In this document: positions 44,689-53,984 of the stretch, in pieces
Layout: the number at the start of each line of letters is the position of its first letter
How positions within the stretch are numbered: the first letter of the stretch is position 1
DNA from: Bacteroidota bacterium
GTDB taxonomy: Bacteria > Bacteroidota > Bacteroidia > Bacteroidales > Paludibacteraceae
Length of the DNA: 64,000 bases
Reading direction: 5' to 3'
NCBI GenBank assembly: GCA_017860295.1
Contig: JAFNAS010000001.1
Coordinates: 62,001-126,000 of the forward strand
The notes under the pieces: model-generated
What the model was told of the DNA's origin: nothing
Databases searched by the model: none
Seen by the model: only the letters and a program-made list of their open reading frames with translations
Position numbers and translations under genes: made by a program

Positions 44689-44837
44689 AAATCTCAAAAC
44701 TCCATATTTCACAACTATGATTTTTTGATTTGTATCAAAGACCTGAAGCAAAGCGACACTCACATTACAGATTGAGCTGCAAACATCAACGATTTAACGC
44801 ATAAAACACTGCTTTAATTTCCAAATTTCAATCACGA

Positions 44838-46019
44838 ATGCCCGATAGAAAACAGATATCACCCTTTGGCTCCACGTTGCGCCGTGAATTGGCACGAATG
44901 AAAAGCCGACCGATGTATTTTATACTGACAGTCGGAATCATGAGTTTTTGCATCATTTTCTTCATTTCTCTTTTCAACGAAGGTCAACTGCTTAAAATGC
45001 CGATCGGGATTGTCGATCACGACAATTCGAAGATTTCACGCCAATTCGTACGCAACCTCAATGCTACACAACAGGCTAAAATAGCAATGAAATTGGGGAG
45101 TTATCAGGAAGCCCGCACAGAAATGCAGAAAGGGAATATTTACGCATTTGTGGAGATCAAATCCGGGTTTGCCGAAAATCTTCAGGCAAACCGAAGACCG
45201 CCACTGACATTCTACATCAACGATGCTTATCTGACCGCCGGATCGCTCCTACTGAAAGACATCACGGCAATGAGTCTGTTAACATCGGGAGGTGTTCAGC
45301 AGCAAATACTAAGCGCCAAAGGCATCGACGAATCGCTTATTTCAGGCATCATCCAACCGATTGCGGTGGACACTCACATGATTGGAAATCCGTGGTCGAA
45401 CTATAGTTATTACTTTTTGAACGTATTTTTCCCTGGAGTTCTTGAATTTGTCATCCTGATGACTACCGTTTTTGTGATCGGCATCGAATTGAAAGAGAAA
45501 ACTTCACGAAAATGGTTACGAACTGCCGACAATAACTTCATAATCGCATTATTTGGGAAACTACTTCCTTATACCGCCATGTTTATCGTTTGGGGATTTG
45601 TATGCAACATTATTCTTTATGGATTTCTCTATTTCCCTGTACAAGCCAGTATTTTCAGGATGTTGCTAGCTACCGTTCTCTATGTAATTGCCTGTCAGTG
45701 CGTAGGCATTCTCATCATCGGGATTCTTCCCGTACTTCGGGATTCCGTATCTATTGTTATGATCTTCGGTATGTTCGGATTTACTTTCACCGGATTTACC
45801 TTCCCCATCGAACAGATGAATTATCCTGTCCGCATTTTCAGCGAAATGTATCCGATACGACACTTTTTCAATATATACACCGATCAGGTAGTGCATGGCG
45901 TCGATTTCAGATATTCCGTCGTTTACTATTTCATTCTACTTGCTTACACTTTGCTTCCTTTTCTCATCTTTTTCAGGTTGAAGAAAGCTGCTATTTACCA
46001 GAACTATCCTATCAAATAA
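44838..46019 (+). CDS. ABC-2 type permease, pair 1 first member
   Basis: Inner-membrane permease of 393 residues. It has one N-terminal helix (YFILTVGIMSFCIIFFISLF), a large extracytoplasmic domain (about 45-190: MPIGIVDHDNSKISRQFVRNLNATQQ) and five more helices, the YhhJ/ABC2_membrane_3 topology. It is clearly homologous along its whole length to the gene at 47565, for example MQKGNIYAFVE, IGIELKEKTSRKWLRTA, FTFTGFTFPIEQMNYPV. No ATPase gene lies in the cluster. The 149-base gap before it shows no promoter or hairpin. Confidence 0.9.
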   Translation: MPDRKQISPFGSTLRRELARMKSRPMYFILTVGIMSFCIIFFISLFNEGQLLKMPIGIVDHDNSKISRQFVRNLNATQQAKIAMKLGSYQEARTEMQKGNIYAFVEIKSGFAENLQANRRPPLTFYINDAYLTAGSLLLKDITAMSLLTSGGVQQQILSAKGIDESLISGIIQPIAVDTHMIGNPWSNYSYYFLNVFFPGVLEFVILMTTVFVIGIELKEKTSRKWLRTADNNFIIALFGKLLPYTAMFIVWGFVCNIILYGFLYFPVQASIFRMLLATVLYVIACQCVGILIIGILPVLRDSVSIVMIFGMFGFTFTGFTFPIEQMNYPVRIFSEMYPIRHFFNIYTDQVVHGVDFRYSVVYYFILLAYTLLPFLIFFRLKKAAIYQNYPIK

Positions 46020-46034
46020 ATCAAAATCAGCACA

Positions 46035-47342
46035 ATGAGATTAGTCTTACAGTCTGAAATAAAAAAGCTACAGGTCAATTGCAAAGAGACATTCCATATA
46101 TTTCTCAACGAACTGAAGGTAGTGTCACGTGACAGGGGAGTTGTTGTCATCTTCATTCTTGCCGTTCTGGCTTACCCGTTACTTTACAACGTGGTTTACA
46201 AACAAGAAACGCTCAGCAAACTTCCGGTTGCTGTAGTCGACAATGCGCTTTGTCACGAATCGACGGAATTCGTCCGACATCTGAACGCCACACCGGAATT
46301 AAATGTATACGGCACGTATCCCACCCTTTCAGAAGCTCGGGAGGCTTTCGCATTACGACAAGTTCACGGCATCATATACATTCCGTCCGATTTTGCCAGA
46401 AATGTCAACACCGGTCAGAAAGCCACGCTATCGGTCTATTGCGACATGAGCAGTTTTTTGTACTATCGAACCGTACTGCAGGGCACCAATCATGTTGTAC
46501 TCGATCTCGGCAAGAATATTCAGCTTAAACGTCTTAGCGAACAGGGGATTGCGGGTGAGGCTGCCCAAATAATCGCCGAACCGGTACCGTACAACGATGT
46601 CGTTTTATTCAATGAAACAGGTGGTTATTCAAGTTTTCTGGTGCCAGCCGTACTTATTCTGATTTTATATCAGACATTATTCTTCGGCATCACTATTCTG
46701 GCCGGTACCGCTCGCGAAGAAAATCGTTTTCATGTACTGGTAAACACGTCGGAACACAAAGGAAAAATTCTGCGGGTGGTTTTGGGTAAAAGTGCGGCTT
46801 ATTTTATGATCTATCTGGCGTGGAGTATTTATGTTTTGAAAGTCATTCCGGTACTCTTCCAACTGCCACACATTGGCAATTCAATTGACTTAATCGGCTT
46901 AATCATACCATTTTTAATTGCTTCCATCTTTTTTTCGATGACCATTTCCGTATTCTTACCCAATCGTGAAACCGGAATGCTCATCTTCGGTATTTTCTCT
47001 CTCATTCTTTTGTTTTTGGGAGGAGTTTCGTGGCCGCTTTCCAATATGCCCGGATTCTGGAGAGCTTTCGGATGGATCTTCCCAAGTACACACGGAATAC
47101 AGGGCTATATCAAAATCAATTCCTTAGGGGCTGATATTCAAACCATATCCAGCGAATATCACAGCCTCTGGATACAAACAGTGATCTATTTGTTTTTATG
47201 CGTATGGGCCTACCACTGGCAAATCAAAAAAAGTTCGGCAAAAGCCCGATTGCGCCAAATGGCATCTCGCAAAAAAGAGCTGACAATCGACAAAACAGCG
47301 CCTCTGACGAATAGTAAAAAAGATCACACTCCGGAAGCATAA
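46035..47342 (+). CDS. ABC-2 type permease, pair 1 second member
   Basis: Inner-membrane permease of 435 residues with the same plan as its neighbour: an N-terminal helix (GVVVIFILAVLAYPLLYNVVY), an extracytoplasmic domain (PVAVVDNALCHESTEFVRHLNATPEL; VHGIIYIPSDFARN), then five helices (FLVPAVLILILYQTLFFGITILAGTAREENRFHVL). A basic C-terminal tail of about 40 residues follows. It lies 15 bases after its partner; the two probably form a heterodimer. Its paralog is at 48752-50065. Confidence 0.9.
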   Translation: MRLVLQSEIKKLQVNCKETFHIFLNELKVVSRDRGVVVIFILAVLAYPLLYNVVYKQETLSKLPVAVVDNALCHESTEFVRHLNATPELNVYGTYPTLSEAREAFALRQVHGIIYIPSDFARNVNTGQKATLSVYCDMSSFLYYRTVLQGTNHVVLDLGKNIQLKRLSEQGIAGEAAQIIAEPVPYNDVVLFNETGGYSSFLVPAVLILILYQTLFFGITILAGTAREENRFHVLVNTSEHKGKILRVVLGKSAAYFMIYLAWSIYVLKVIPVLFQLPHIGNSIDLIGLIIPFLIASIFFSMTISVFLPNRETGMLIFGIFSLILLFLGGVSWPLSNMPGFWRAFGWIFPSTHGIQGYIKINSLGADIQTISSEYHSLWIQTVIYLFLCVWAYHWQIKKSSAKARLRQMASRKKELTIDKTAPLTNSKKDHTPEA

Positions 47343-47564
47343 ATAATCGATACTCAAAATTAAAACATGATTACAAAAAATACATCGAACATAAGAAACC
47401 TACGTCTCTCAAAATATTTTGATAAAGATCCTTAGCTCTGTTTACATCTCAACCCAATGCATACACAACGCACCGGCTGACTGTAGCAAAAATGCTGAAT
47501 AAAATCGTTTTATCATTGCCCGTAGCAATAATTGACATTGTAATATCTTAACTTATAATATACT

Positions 47565-48743
47565 ATGTCGCACTCATTTTTCTCAGCCGTCACAAAAACC
47601 CTCCGACGCGAACTACAACGGATGAAGAGCCGACCACTCTATTTCATTTGCACAGTTGGAGTTATGTCGTTTTGCTTCCTCTTTTTTCTGACTCTCTTTT
47701 CTCCGGGACAACCCACCGCTATGCCTATTGCAATTGTCGATCACGATCAAACCCCATCAACCAGAAGCTTTATCCGAAATCTCAGCGCCACCCAACAAGT
47801 CAAGGTAGTGATGCAACTCAACAATCAGGCCGAAGCACGTAAAGAAATGCAAAAAGGTAATATTTATGCTTTTGTGGAGGTCAAACATGGTTTCACAGCC
47901 GATGCAATAGCAAACCGCAGACCCACGATTGTCTTCTACGTCAACGACACTTATCTAATTGCCGGATCATTACTCTACAAAGACATCTCATACATGAGTG
48001 CTCTTGCATCGGCTTCGATGCAGCAAAAGGTGCTGCGTGCCAAAGGTGTCAACGAATCGCAAATTATGGGAATCATTCAGCCCATTATTTCGGATACACA
48101 TCTGATTGGCAATCCGTGGGCTAATTACGGCGTTTATCTTATCACCCTGTTACTTCCCGGTGTTTTGCAACTCATGGTGCTACTCATGACCATCTTCCCT
48201 ATCGGAGTAGAATTAAAAGAAAAAACATCGAGAGAATGGCTTCGCACGGCCAACAAATCGATGGCAGCCGCACTGATAGGCAAATTGCTGCCCTATACTG
48301 TTATCTTTATTTTACTGGGTATTATAAGCAATATCTTGCTCTATGGATTCATGCACTACCCTACCCAGGCCGGCATCGGGGGGATGTTTTTAGCTACCAT
48401 TATCTACATACTGGCCTACCAGGCAATAGGGATTCTCATCATCGGCACACTACCGGTTTTGCGCGATAGTGTAGCCATGGCTGCCCTCTACGGCTTGTTT
48501 GCCTTTACTTTCGCCGGGTTTACCTTCCCAATCGAACAAATGCCTTATCCGGTGCAGATATTCAGCGAAATATTCCCGATACGGCATTATTTCCGCATTT
48601 ATGTCAATCAGGCTCTGCATGGAACCAGCATCAGCTATTCTTATGCCTATTATCTGATAATGCTTGCCTTCACACTATTACCTGCATTGGTGTTTTACCG
48701 ACTAAAAAAAGCAGCCATTTACATGAATTATCCCACAAAATAA
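47565..48743 (+). CDS. ABC-2 type permease, pair 2 first member
   Basis: Inner-membrane permease of 392 residues, paralog of the gene at 44838. Shared runs include LRRELQRMKSRPLYFI, MQKGNIYAFVEVK, ELKEKTSREWLRTA and FAFTFAGFTFPIEQMPYPVQIFSEIFPIRHYF. It begins a second permease pair arranged exactly as the first. The 222-base gap before it contains no recognisable promoter, and the upstream sequence does not resemble that before pair 1. Confidence 0.9.
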   Translation: MSHSFFSAVTKTLRRELQRMKSRPLYFICTVGVMSFCFLFFLTLFSPGQPTAMPIAIVDHDQTPSTRSFIRNLSATQQVKVVMQLNNQAEARKEMQKGNIYAFVEVKHGFTADAIANRRPTIVFYVNDTYLIAGSLLYKDISYMSALASASMQQKVLRAKGVNESQIMGIIQPIISDTHLIGNPWANYGVYLITLLLPGVLQLMVLLMTIFPIGVELKEKTSREWLRTANKSMAAALIGKLLPYTVIFILLGIISNILLYGFMHYPTQAGIGGMFLATIIYILAYQAIGILIIGTLPVLRDSVAMAALYGLFAFTFAGFTFPIEQMPYPVQIFSEIFPIRHYFRIYVNQALHGTSISYSYAYYLIMLAFTLLPALVFYRLKKAAIYMNYPTK

Positions 48744-48751
48744 GATTGCTC

Positions 48752-50065
48752 ATGAAAAAAATTTACCTTAAAACAAGGTTCCGGCACACACTTACCTTAA
48801 GCATAAAAGAATCATTTTCCATCTTCATGCAGGAGTGTAAGACGGTTTGTACAGACAAAGGGGTAATTATCATTTTTTTAATCGCCTCATTTATGTATCC
48901 GATACTTTATTGTTCGATTTATAAAAACGAGGTGTTGGTAGATGTTCCGGTAGCCGTGGTCGATCAGTCTCACAGCAAACGGTCAGCAGCACTTTTGCGT
49001 CAAATCGATGCCTCGCGCGACGTGAAGATTACTTACCATTGCACTTCGCTGCAAGAGGCACGCAAGGTTTTCAATACCAGAAAAGTACACGGAGTCATCT
49101 TCATCCCTTCCGATTTCGATAGCAAAATCGTTGCCGGACAGCAAGCTACTTTGGCTATTTATTGCGACATGAGTAGTTTTCTATATTACAAAGCATTACT
49201 TACATCAACCAGCTACATCATACTAGACAATAGCAAACAAATCAAGACTGAACGTCTGAATGCGCAGGGAATAACCGGCGAAGCGGCGAAAATGGTAGCC
49301 GATCCGATTCCTTACGATGATATTATACTGTATAACAGCAGTATGGGTTTTGCAAGTTTTCTGATGCCAGCTCTACTCATTATTTTCATCCACCAGACGC
49401 TTTTCTTCGGCATAGGCATGTTAGCCGGCACAGCCAGAGAAGAGAACCGCTTTCATGTACTGGTCAGTTCTAAGATACACCGGATGGGTATCTACCGCAT
49501 AATATGGGGAAAAAGCCTATGTTATTTCGTGCTCTATTTTGCATTATCTTTCTACACATTAGGATTAATACCCCGCATCTATAACCTTCCTCACATAGGA
49601 AATCCGGTCGATATCGTTTATTTGCTCATACCCTTTCTCTTTGCCACCATCTTTTTTTCCATGACCTTCTCCACTTTTTTCCGAAACCGGGAAACAGGAA
49701 TGGTACTTTTCCTTTTTTTCTCACTTATTCTTATATTTTTAAGTGGCATTTCGTGGCCGCTTAAAAACATCCACGGATTTTGGAGAGCTTTTGGTTGGAT
49801 GTTTCCTTCCACACAGGGGATTCAAGCCTACGTTAAAATCAATTCGATGGGAGCCACCATACGCGAAGTTTCATTCGAATATATCAGTCTGTGGATTCAA
49901 ACCGGGGTCTATTTTCTAACAACAACACTAACCTACTATTGGCAAATAAAGAAAAACAAAATAAGATTCAGAATCCGGCAAATAAAGGGGCACAAGAGAG
50001 TGCTGACAATAAATAACCCGACAAAACAATCCGACAATACAGCCGACTACAAATCCGAATCATAA
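48752..50065 (+). CDS. ABC-2 type permease, pair 2 second member
   Basis: Inner-membrane permease of 437 residues, paralog of the gene at 46035: shared runs include FVHGVIFIPSDF-like VHGVIFIPSDFDSK, YCDMSSFLYYKALL, LAGTAREENRFHVLV, FRNRETGMVLF and SWPLKNIHGFWRAFGWMFPSTQGIQAYVKINSMGA. The frame opens at a TTG (48746) but ATG 48752 (MKKIYLKTRFRH) is the natural start, eight bases after the preceding stop. It ends the efflux cluster. Confidence 0.9.
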   Translation: MKKIYLKTRFRHTLTLSIKESFSIFMQECKTVCTDKGVIIIFLIASFMYPILYCSIYKNEVLVDVPVAVVDQSHSKRSAALLRQIDASRDVKITYHCTSLQEARKVFNTRKVHGVIFIPSDFDSKIVAGQQATLAIYCDMSSFLYYKALLTSTSYIILDNSKQIKTERLNAQGITGEAAKMVADPIPYDDIILYNSSMGFASFLMPALLIIFIHQTLFFGIGMLAGTAREENRFHVLVSSKIHRMGIYRIIWGKSLCYFVLYFALSFYTLGLIPRIYNLPHIGNPVDIVYLLIPFLFATIFFSMTFSTFFRNRETGMVLFLFFSLILIFLSGISWPLKNIHGFWRAFGWMFPSTQGIQAYVKINSMGATIREVSFEYISLWIQTGVYFLTTTLTYYWQIKKNKIRFRIRQIKGHKRVLTINNPTKQSDNTADYKSES

Positions 50066-50112
50066 GTTTGCCGATAAAAAATGAATATTTCTTTCATTTT
50101 GAATGTTATAAC

Positions 50113-50143
50113 TTGTTTTGAAACAAAAAAACACCTATATTTG
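50113..50143 (+). promoter_or_regulatory. Promoter of infC-rpmI-rplT
   Basis: TTG (50113-50115), 20 bases, TATATTTG (50136-50143), followed by CACGCTC. The start point is expected near 50150, leaving a leader of about 47 bases to the AUA start of infC. The leader shows a strong Shine-Dalgarno but no obvious ribosomal-protein binding structure. Confidence 0.75.
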
Positions 50144-50196
50144 CACGCTCAAAATAAGATCATTAATTCACAATAAAATAAAGGAGGAACCAAGCC

Positions 50197-50742
50197 ATAG
50201 CAGCGCCAAGGGTATCAAGAGTCGAAAAAAAAGAACTACACCGGATTAACGAACGCATCCGTGAAAGAGAAGTGCGTTTAGTAGGCGAAAACGTCGAACA
50301 GGGCGTTTACTCTATTGAAGTAGCTTTACGTAAAGCCGATGATTTGGGGTTGGATTTGGTTGAAATATCCCCTAATGCAGTTCCTCCGGTATGCAGAATT
50401 ACAGATTATCAGAAGTTTCTTTATCACCAAAAGAAACGCGAAAAAGAGATGAAATTGAAAGCCTCGAAAGTGGTTTTGAAGGAAATCCGTTTCGGGCCGC
50501 AAACTGACGATCACGACTATAACTTCAAGTTGAAACATGCTCAGGAATTCCTGAAAGAAGGATGCAAAGTAAAAGCCTACGTATTCTTCAAAGGTCGTTC
50601 TATTCTTTTCAAAGAGCAAGGGGAAGTGCTTCTACTTCGCTTTGCCAACGACCTCGAAGAGCTGGCAAAGGTAGATTCGTTACCGACGCTTGAAGGCAAA
50701 CGCATGATCATCATGTTTTCGCCAAAGAAGACAGCAAAGTAA
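50197..50742 (+). CDS. infC: Translation initiation factor IF-3, apparent ATA start
   Basis: IF-3 keeps ribosomal subunits apart and rejects wrong start codons. The conserved N-terminus ([38 protein letters not shown]) begins at codon ATA 50197, which is preceded by AAGGAGG nine bases upstream, an unusually strong Shine-Dalgarno for Bacteroidota. No ATG, GTG or TTG lies between the in-frame stop at 50179-50181 and the GTG at 50272, which is too late because it removes about 25 conserved residues. The resulting 181-residue length fits the family. A rare start codon is known for infC elsewhere (AUU in E. coli) and lets IF-3 repress its own synthesis. Confidence 0.88.
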   Translation: MAAPRVSRVEKKELHRINERIREREVRLVGENVEQGVYSIEVALRKADDLGLDLVEISPNAVPPVCRITDYQKFLYHQKKREKEMKLKASKVVLKEIRFGPQTDDHDYNFKLKHAQEFLKEGCKVKAYVFFKGRSILFKEQGEVLLLRFANDLEELAKVDSLPTLEGKRMIIMFSPKKTAK

Positions 50743-50806
50743 AAGACAAATGTTTTTTACGCTCACTGAAAACGACCCAATTATTCAATTAAAATAAAAA
50801 CAGAAC

Positions 50807-51004
50807 ATGCCAAAAATGAAAACTAATTCCGGTGCAAAAAAAAGGTTTACCCTTACCGGAACAGGAAAAATCAAGAGAAAACATGCTTTCAAAAGTCATA
50901 TTTTGACTAAGAAGACCAACAAACAGAAACGTAACCTCACCCATGCCGGTTTGGTTGATTCGACAGACTTGAACAACGTTAAATTTTTGTTGTGCCTTAA
51001 ATAA
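50807..51004 (+). CDS. rpmI: Ribosomal protein L35
   Basis: Small basic protein of the large ribosomal subunit, 65 residues: [44 protein letters not shown] is characteristic. It lies between infC and rplT, the conserved order of this operon. Confidence 0.98.
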   Translation: MPKMKTNSGAKKRFTLTGTGKIKRKHAFKSHILTKKTNKQKRNLTHAGLVDSTDLNNVKFLLCLK

Positions 51005-51094
51005 GCACGCTCTCTTCATTCCATTTTAGTAACCGAGTGTTTAGCTTTAAGTTCGCAGTAAAATGCGACGCTACCATTCACAAAACATTTTATT

Positions 51095-51445
51095 ATGCCA
51101 AGATCAGTAAATCATGTCGCCTCAAGGGCAAGACGTAAAAAAGTATTGAAACTAACCCGTGGTTACTTCGGTGCACGCCGCAACGTATGGACCGTAGCAA
51201 AAAATACATGGGAAAAAGGGTTGCAGTATGCTTACCGTGACCGTAAAAACAAAAAACGCAATTTCCGCGCATTATGGATTCAGCGTATCAACGCTGCCGC
51301 ACGTTTGGAAGGTCTTTCTTATTCCAAACTAATGGGCGCACTCCATAAAGCAGGCATCGAAATGAACCGCAAAGTACTAGCCGATTTGGCCATGAATCAT
51401 CCGGAAGCTTTCAAAGCTATCGTGGGAAAAGCCAAAAACGCTTAA
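51095..51445 (+). CDS. rplT: Ribosomal protein L20
   Basis: Large-subunit assembly protein, 116 residues: [42 protein letters not shown], then the globular RNA-binding domain ending [21 protein letters not shown]. It is last in the infC-rpmI-rplT operon and followed by a terminator at 51467-51492. Confidence 0.98.
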   Translation: MPRSVNHVASRARRKKVLKLTRGYFGARRNVWTVAKNTWEKGLQYAYRDRKNKKRNFRALWIQRINAAARLEGLSYSKLMGALHKAGIEMNRKVLADLAMNHPEAFKAIVGKAKNA

Positions 51446-51466
51446 TTTAAAACTTATATAATTGGG

Positions 51467-51492
51467 AAAAGCCGCCTATACGGGCGGCTTTT
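51467..51492 (+). terminator. Intrinsic terminator after rplT
   Basis: AAAAGCCGCC (51467-51476) and GGCGGCTTTT (51483-51492) form a 10-bp perfect stem with a 6-base loop, then ATTTTTG. It lies 20 bases before the next gene (M16 peptidase), which shows no promoter of its own in between, so some read-through is likely. Confidence 0.9.
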
Positions 51493-51511
51493 ATTTTTGA
51501 CTGCAAATCAC

Positions 51512-52735
51512 ATGCAATATCAGACACATATCCTACCGAACGGACTCCGCATCGTTCACATGCCCGACGCATCGCCCGTATCGTACTGCGGATTAGCCAT
51601 CAATGTAGGCACCCGGGACGAACTGCCTCACGAACATGGGATGGCACACTTTATCGAACATCTTATTTTCAAAGGCACAACCCACCGAAAATCGTGGCAT
51701 ATCATCACTTCGATGGAAGAGGTAGGAGGAGAACTTAATGCCTACACAACCAAAGAGGAGACTTTTCTTTATTCTGTTTTTCTGGAACGTTATTTCGAAA
51801 AAGCCATTGATCTCATTGCCGATATGGTTGCCCATTCAACTTTTCCGGAAAAAGAGACACTGAAAGAGACGGATATTGTGCTCGATGAGATAGAGTCTTA
51901 TAACGACACTCCTTCCGACCTCATTTTTGACGAGATAGAGGAGATTTTGTTCGATGAGTATCCGATCGGGCGCAATATTCTGGGCAGTGTCGACTCGTTA
52001 ACAAAGTTTACTCGCGACAACATTACCGCATTCCATCAACGCAACTACACTGCCAACAGAATGGTCTTTTTTTCGTTAGGCAATACCGATTTCAAAAAAA
52101 TAGTCCGGTTGGCAGAAAAGCACCTGAATGATATCCCATCATGCTCAACGGCTCTTGTACGGTTGATTCCGGAGCTTTACAAGCCTCAATCCCGAAAAGA
52201 AGACAAAGATACCCATCAAGCACATTACATGCTTGGCAATCGTGCCTACACGCTTTATAATCCCGACAGAATTGCACTCTCCCTACTTAACAATATTTTG
52301 GGAGGACCCGGCATGAACAGCATCCTCAATCTTTCTTTACGGGAGCGGAGTGGCTTGGTTTACAACGTAGAATCGAATTACACCCCACTAACCGACACCG
52401 GAGTTTTGACGATCTATTTCGGCTCCGACCCGAAGGATATGCAACGTTGCGTCAAACTAATTGAAAAAGAGCTTGATAAATTAAAAGCAGCGCCACTAAC
52501 CGACCATTATCTTGAAAAAGCAAAAAAACAACTACTCGGACAGATGGCTATTTCGGCAGAAAACAAAGAAAATATGGCTCTGAGTTTAGGTCGCAGTATG
52601 CTTCATTTCAATCGGTTTGATTCTCTCGAAGAATCGGCCGAGAAGCTAAAGTCAGTGACTCCCGAAAAGATACAACAGATTGCGCAGGAGGTATTTGATA
52701 AGAATCAATTAAGTAAACTAATTTATACAAAATAA
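51512..52735 (+). CDS. M16-family zinc peptidase
   Basis: Predicted zinc metallopeptidase (pitrilysin/processing-peptidase family), 407 residues, cytoplasmic or cell-associated with no signal peptide. The inverted zinc motif HFIEH gives His46, Glu49 and His50; LIFKGTTHRKSWHIITSMEEVGGELNAYTTKEETF follows in the usual place. The second half holds GGPGMNSILNLSLRERSGLVYNVESNYTPLTDTG, the M16C-type substrate-gating part. The frame opens at a TTG (51497) but ATG 51512 matches the family start. Confidence 0.93.
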   Translation: MQYQTHILPNGLRIVHMPDASPVSYCGLAINVGTRDELPHEHGMAHFIEHLIFKGTTHRKSWHIITSMEEVGGELNAYTTKEETFLYSVFLERYFEKAIDLIADMVAHSTFPEKETLKETDIVLDEIESYNDTPSDLIFDEIEEILFDEYPIGRNILGSVDSLTKFTRDNITAFHQRNYTANRMVFFSLGNTDFKKIVRLAEKHLNDIPSCSTALVRLIPELYKPQSRKEDKDTHQAHYMLGNRAYTLYNPDRIALSLLNNILGGPGMNSILNLSLRERSGLVYNVESNYTPLTDTGVLTIYFGSDPKDMQRCVKLIEKELDKLKAAPLTDHYLEKAKKQLLGQMAISAENKENMALSLGRSMLHFNRFDSLEESAEKLKSVTPEKIQQIAQEVFDKNQLSKLIYTK

Positions 52736-52754
52736 ACCTTGGCTTTATATATAA

Positions 52755-52787
52755 CAAAAAAGGCATCCGATTGGATGCCTTTTTTTG
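52755..52787. terminator. Bidirectional terminator between the M16 and lipoprotein genes
   Basis: AAAAAAGGCATCC-GATT-GGATGCCTTTTTTT: a perfect stem of about 13 pairs with a four-base loop and T-runs on both strands. It separates the converging peptidase gene (ends 52735) and the lipoprotein gene (ends 52800). Confidence 0.92.
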
Positions 52788-52799
52788 TCGTATATCAAA

Positions 52800-53957
52800 T
52801 TATTCTTCTACAATAGAAACATTATTGATTTCCCAAGTACCAGCTGCACTTGTCGTACTTTTATACTTAAATGCAATCGATACGGAAGATCCAATATAAG
52901 CTTTGAGATCTACTTTCCCCGATGATACAAATGTATAATCTGTATTAGTCACATTTGTTGGAATTGTGATTTGAGTCCAAGTCACGGATGTTGCAGTTGG
53001 ATCTCCTGATACATAGTTCTTCGACACCCAAAGAGTAGTCTCATCAGCCAAGGTTCCGAAGTATTTACCTGCATGGCTAAAAGTCAAAGTAGCCGCCGAG
53101 CGCGTGGTCAAATCAATCTTTGGCGAAATAAGCCAGTCTTGATTATCCAAGTTCCCTCCAGAATATCCAGACATCTTCATACAGAGATAACTATTATCCC
53201 AACCCCAAACTTGAGTACCAGAAACACTGTATGTAGTAAAATCCTTAATACCTGTTGTCAAGCCAGAATAAATAACAATATCTTTCCATGCGCCATTTTT
53301 GTATACAAAAGTCTTTGTCACCGCATTAGTCGTTTTATATTTTATCCAATTCGTACCATCATACACAAAAACATCTGCCAGTTGAATAGTTGAGGTTGAA
53401 TAATATTTATAGCGAATCAGCATCACAGTTCCAGCCTTTGCATATGGGTTTTTAACCATTTTCAACCAAACTGGGATATATTGATTGGGATCAATGGAGG
53501 ATGAAAAATTATCGTACTTACCAGGTTGGTTAGTAGCCGTACCCATCGCATCATAGTCAGTGGCTACAAGCGTGTATTTATTTGCTGTTGCAATGGTCGT
53601 TGTATCATATGCTGCATCATAATTATACGTGACAGCAGCCATAGATCCCGCATCAGCATACAAATACTTCGTTTTCAAAAAGGCACCAATAAGAGAACCT
53701 GTCGCTGCACTGCTTGGAAAATATTTCTTCGTACTAATTACTGTTGCTTTTGTTGTATCAGACGAATTGGTAGCTGCTGCCAAAGCAATTTTACTTATTG
53801 TAACATAATCTGCATCAGTCAATGTGTCCGTATAACTCACCACATTGGTAGGTTTAGCAGCTTCATCAAATCCAGGAAAGTTGGACTCATTGAAATCTTT
53901 ACAAGATCCTAATATTAGCACTGATATAAACAGTGATATGAAATATATTTTTTTCAT
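52800..53957 (-). CDS. Surface lipoprotein with a C-terminal jelly-roll (choice-of-anchor J / DUF5017-like) domain
   Basis: Predicted lipoprotein of 385 residues: MKKIYFISLFISVLILGSC with Cys19 and acidic residues close after (KDFNESN), as in lipoproteins sent to the cell surface. The body is rich in Tyr, Thr, Ser and Ala. The last part (about 245-385: NQDWLISPKIDLTTRSAATLTFSHAGKYFG ... SSVSIAFKYKSTTSAAGTWEINNVSIVEE) is a typical choice-of-anchor J / DUF5017-like domain. It follows the TonB receptor gene by 27 bases and probably binds or processes the receptor's ligand. Confidence 0.75.
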   Translation of the reverse strand: MKKIYFISLFISVLILGSCKDFNESNFPGFDEAAKPTNVVSYTDTLTDADYVTISKIALAAATNSSDTTKATVISTKKYFPSSAATGSLIGAFLKTKYLYADAGSMAAVTYNYDAAYDTTTIATANKYTLVATDYDAMGTATNQPGKYDNFSSSIDPNQYIPVWLKMVKNPYAKAGTVMLIRYKYYSTSTIQLADVFVYDGTNWIKYKTTNAVTKTFVYKNGAWKDIVIYSGLTTGIKDFTTYSVSGTQVWGWDNSYLCMKMSGYSGGNLDNQDWLISPKIDLTTRSAATLTFSHAGKYFGTLADETTLWVSKNYVSGDPTATSVTWTQITIPTNVTNTDYTFVSSGKVDLKAYIGSSVSIAFKYKSTTSAAGTWEINNVSIVEE

Positions 53958-53984
53958 CGTTATCTATTTAAGTTGTTTCTTGCA

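Noticed and set aside
50065-50196. L20-type autoregulatory leader RNA before infC
   Set aside because: The leader after the predicted start point is only about 47 bases and shows no long paired structure.
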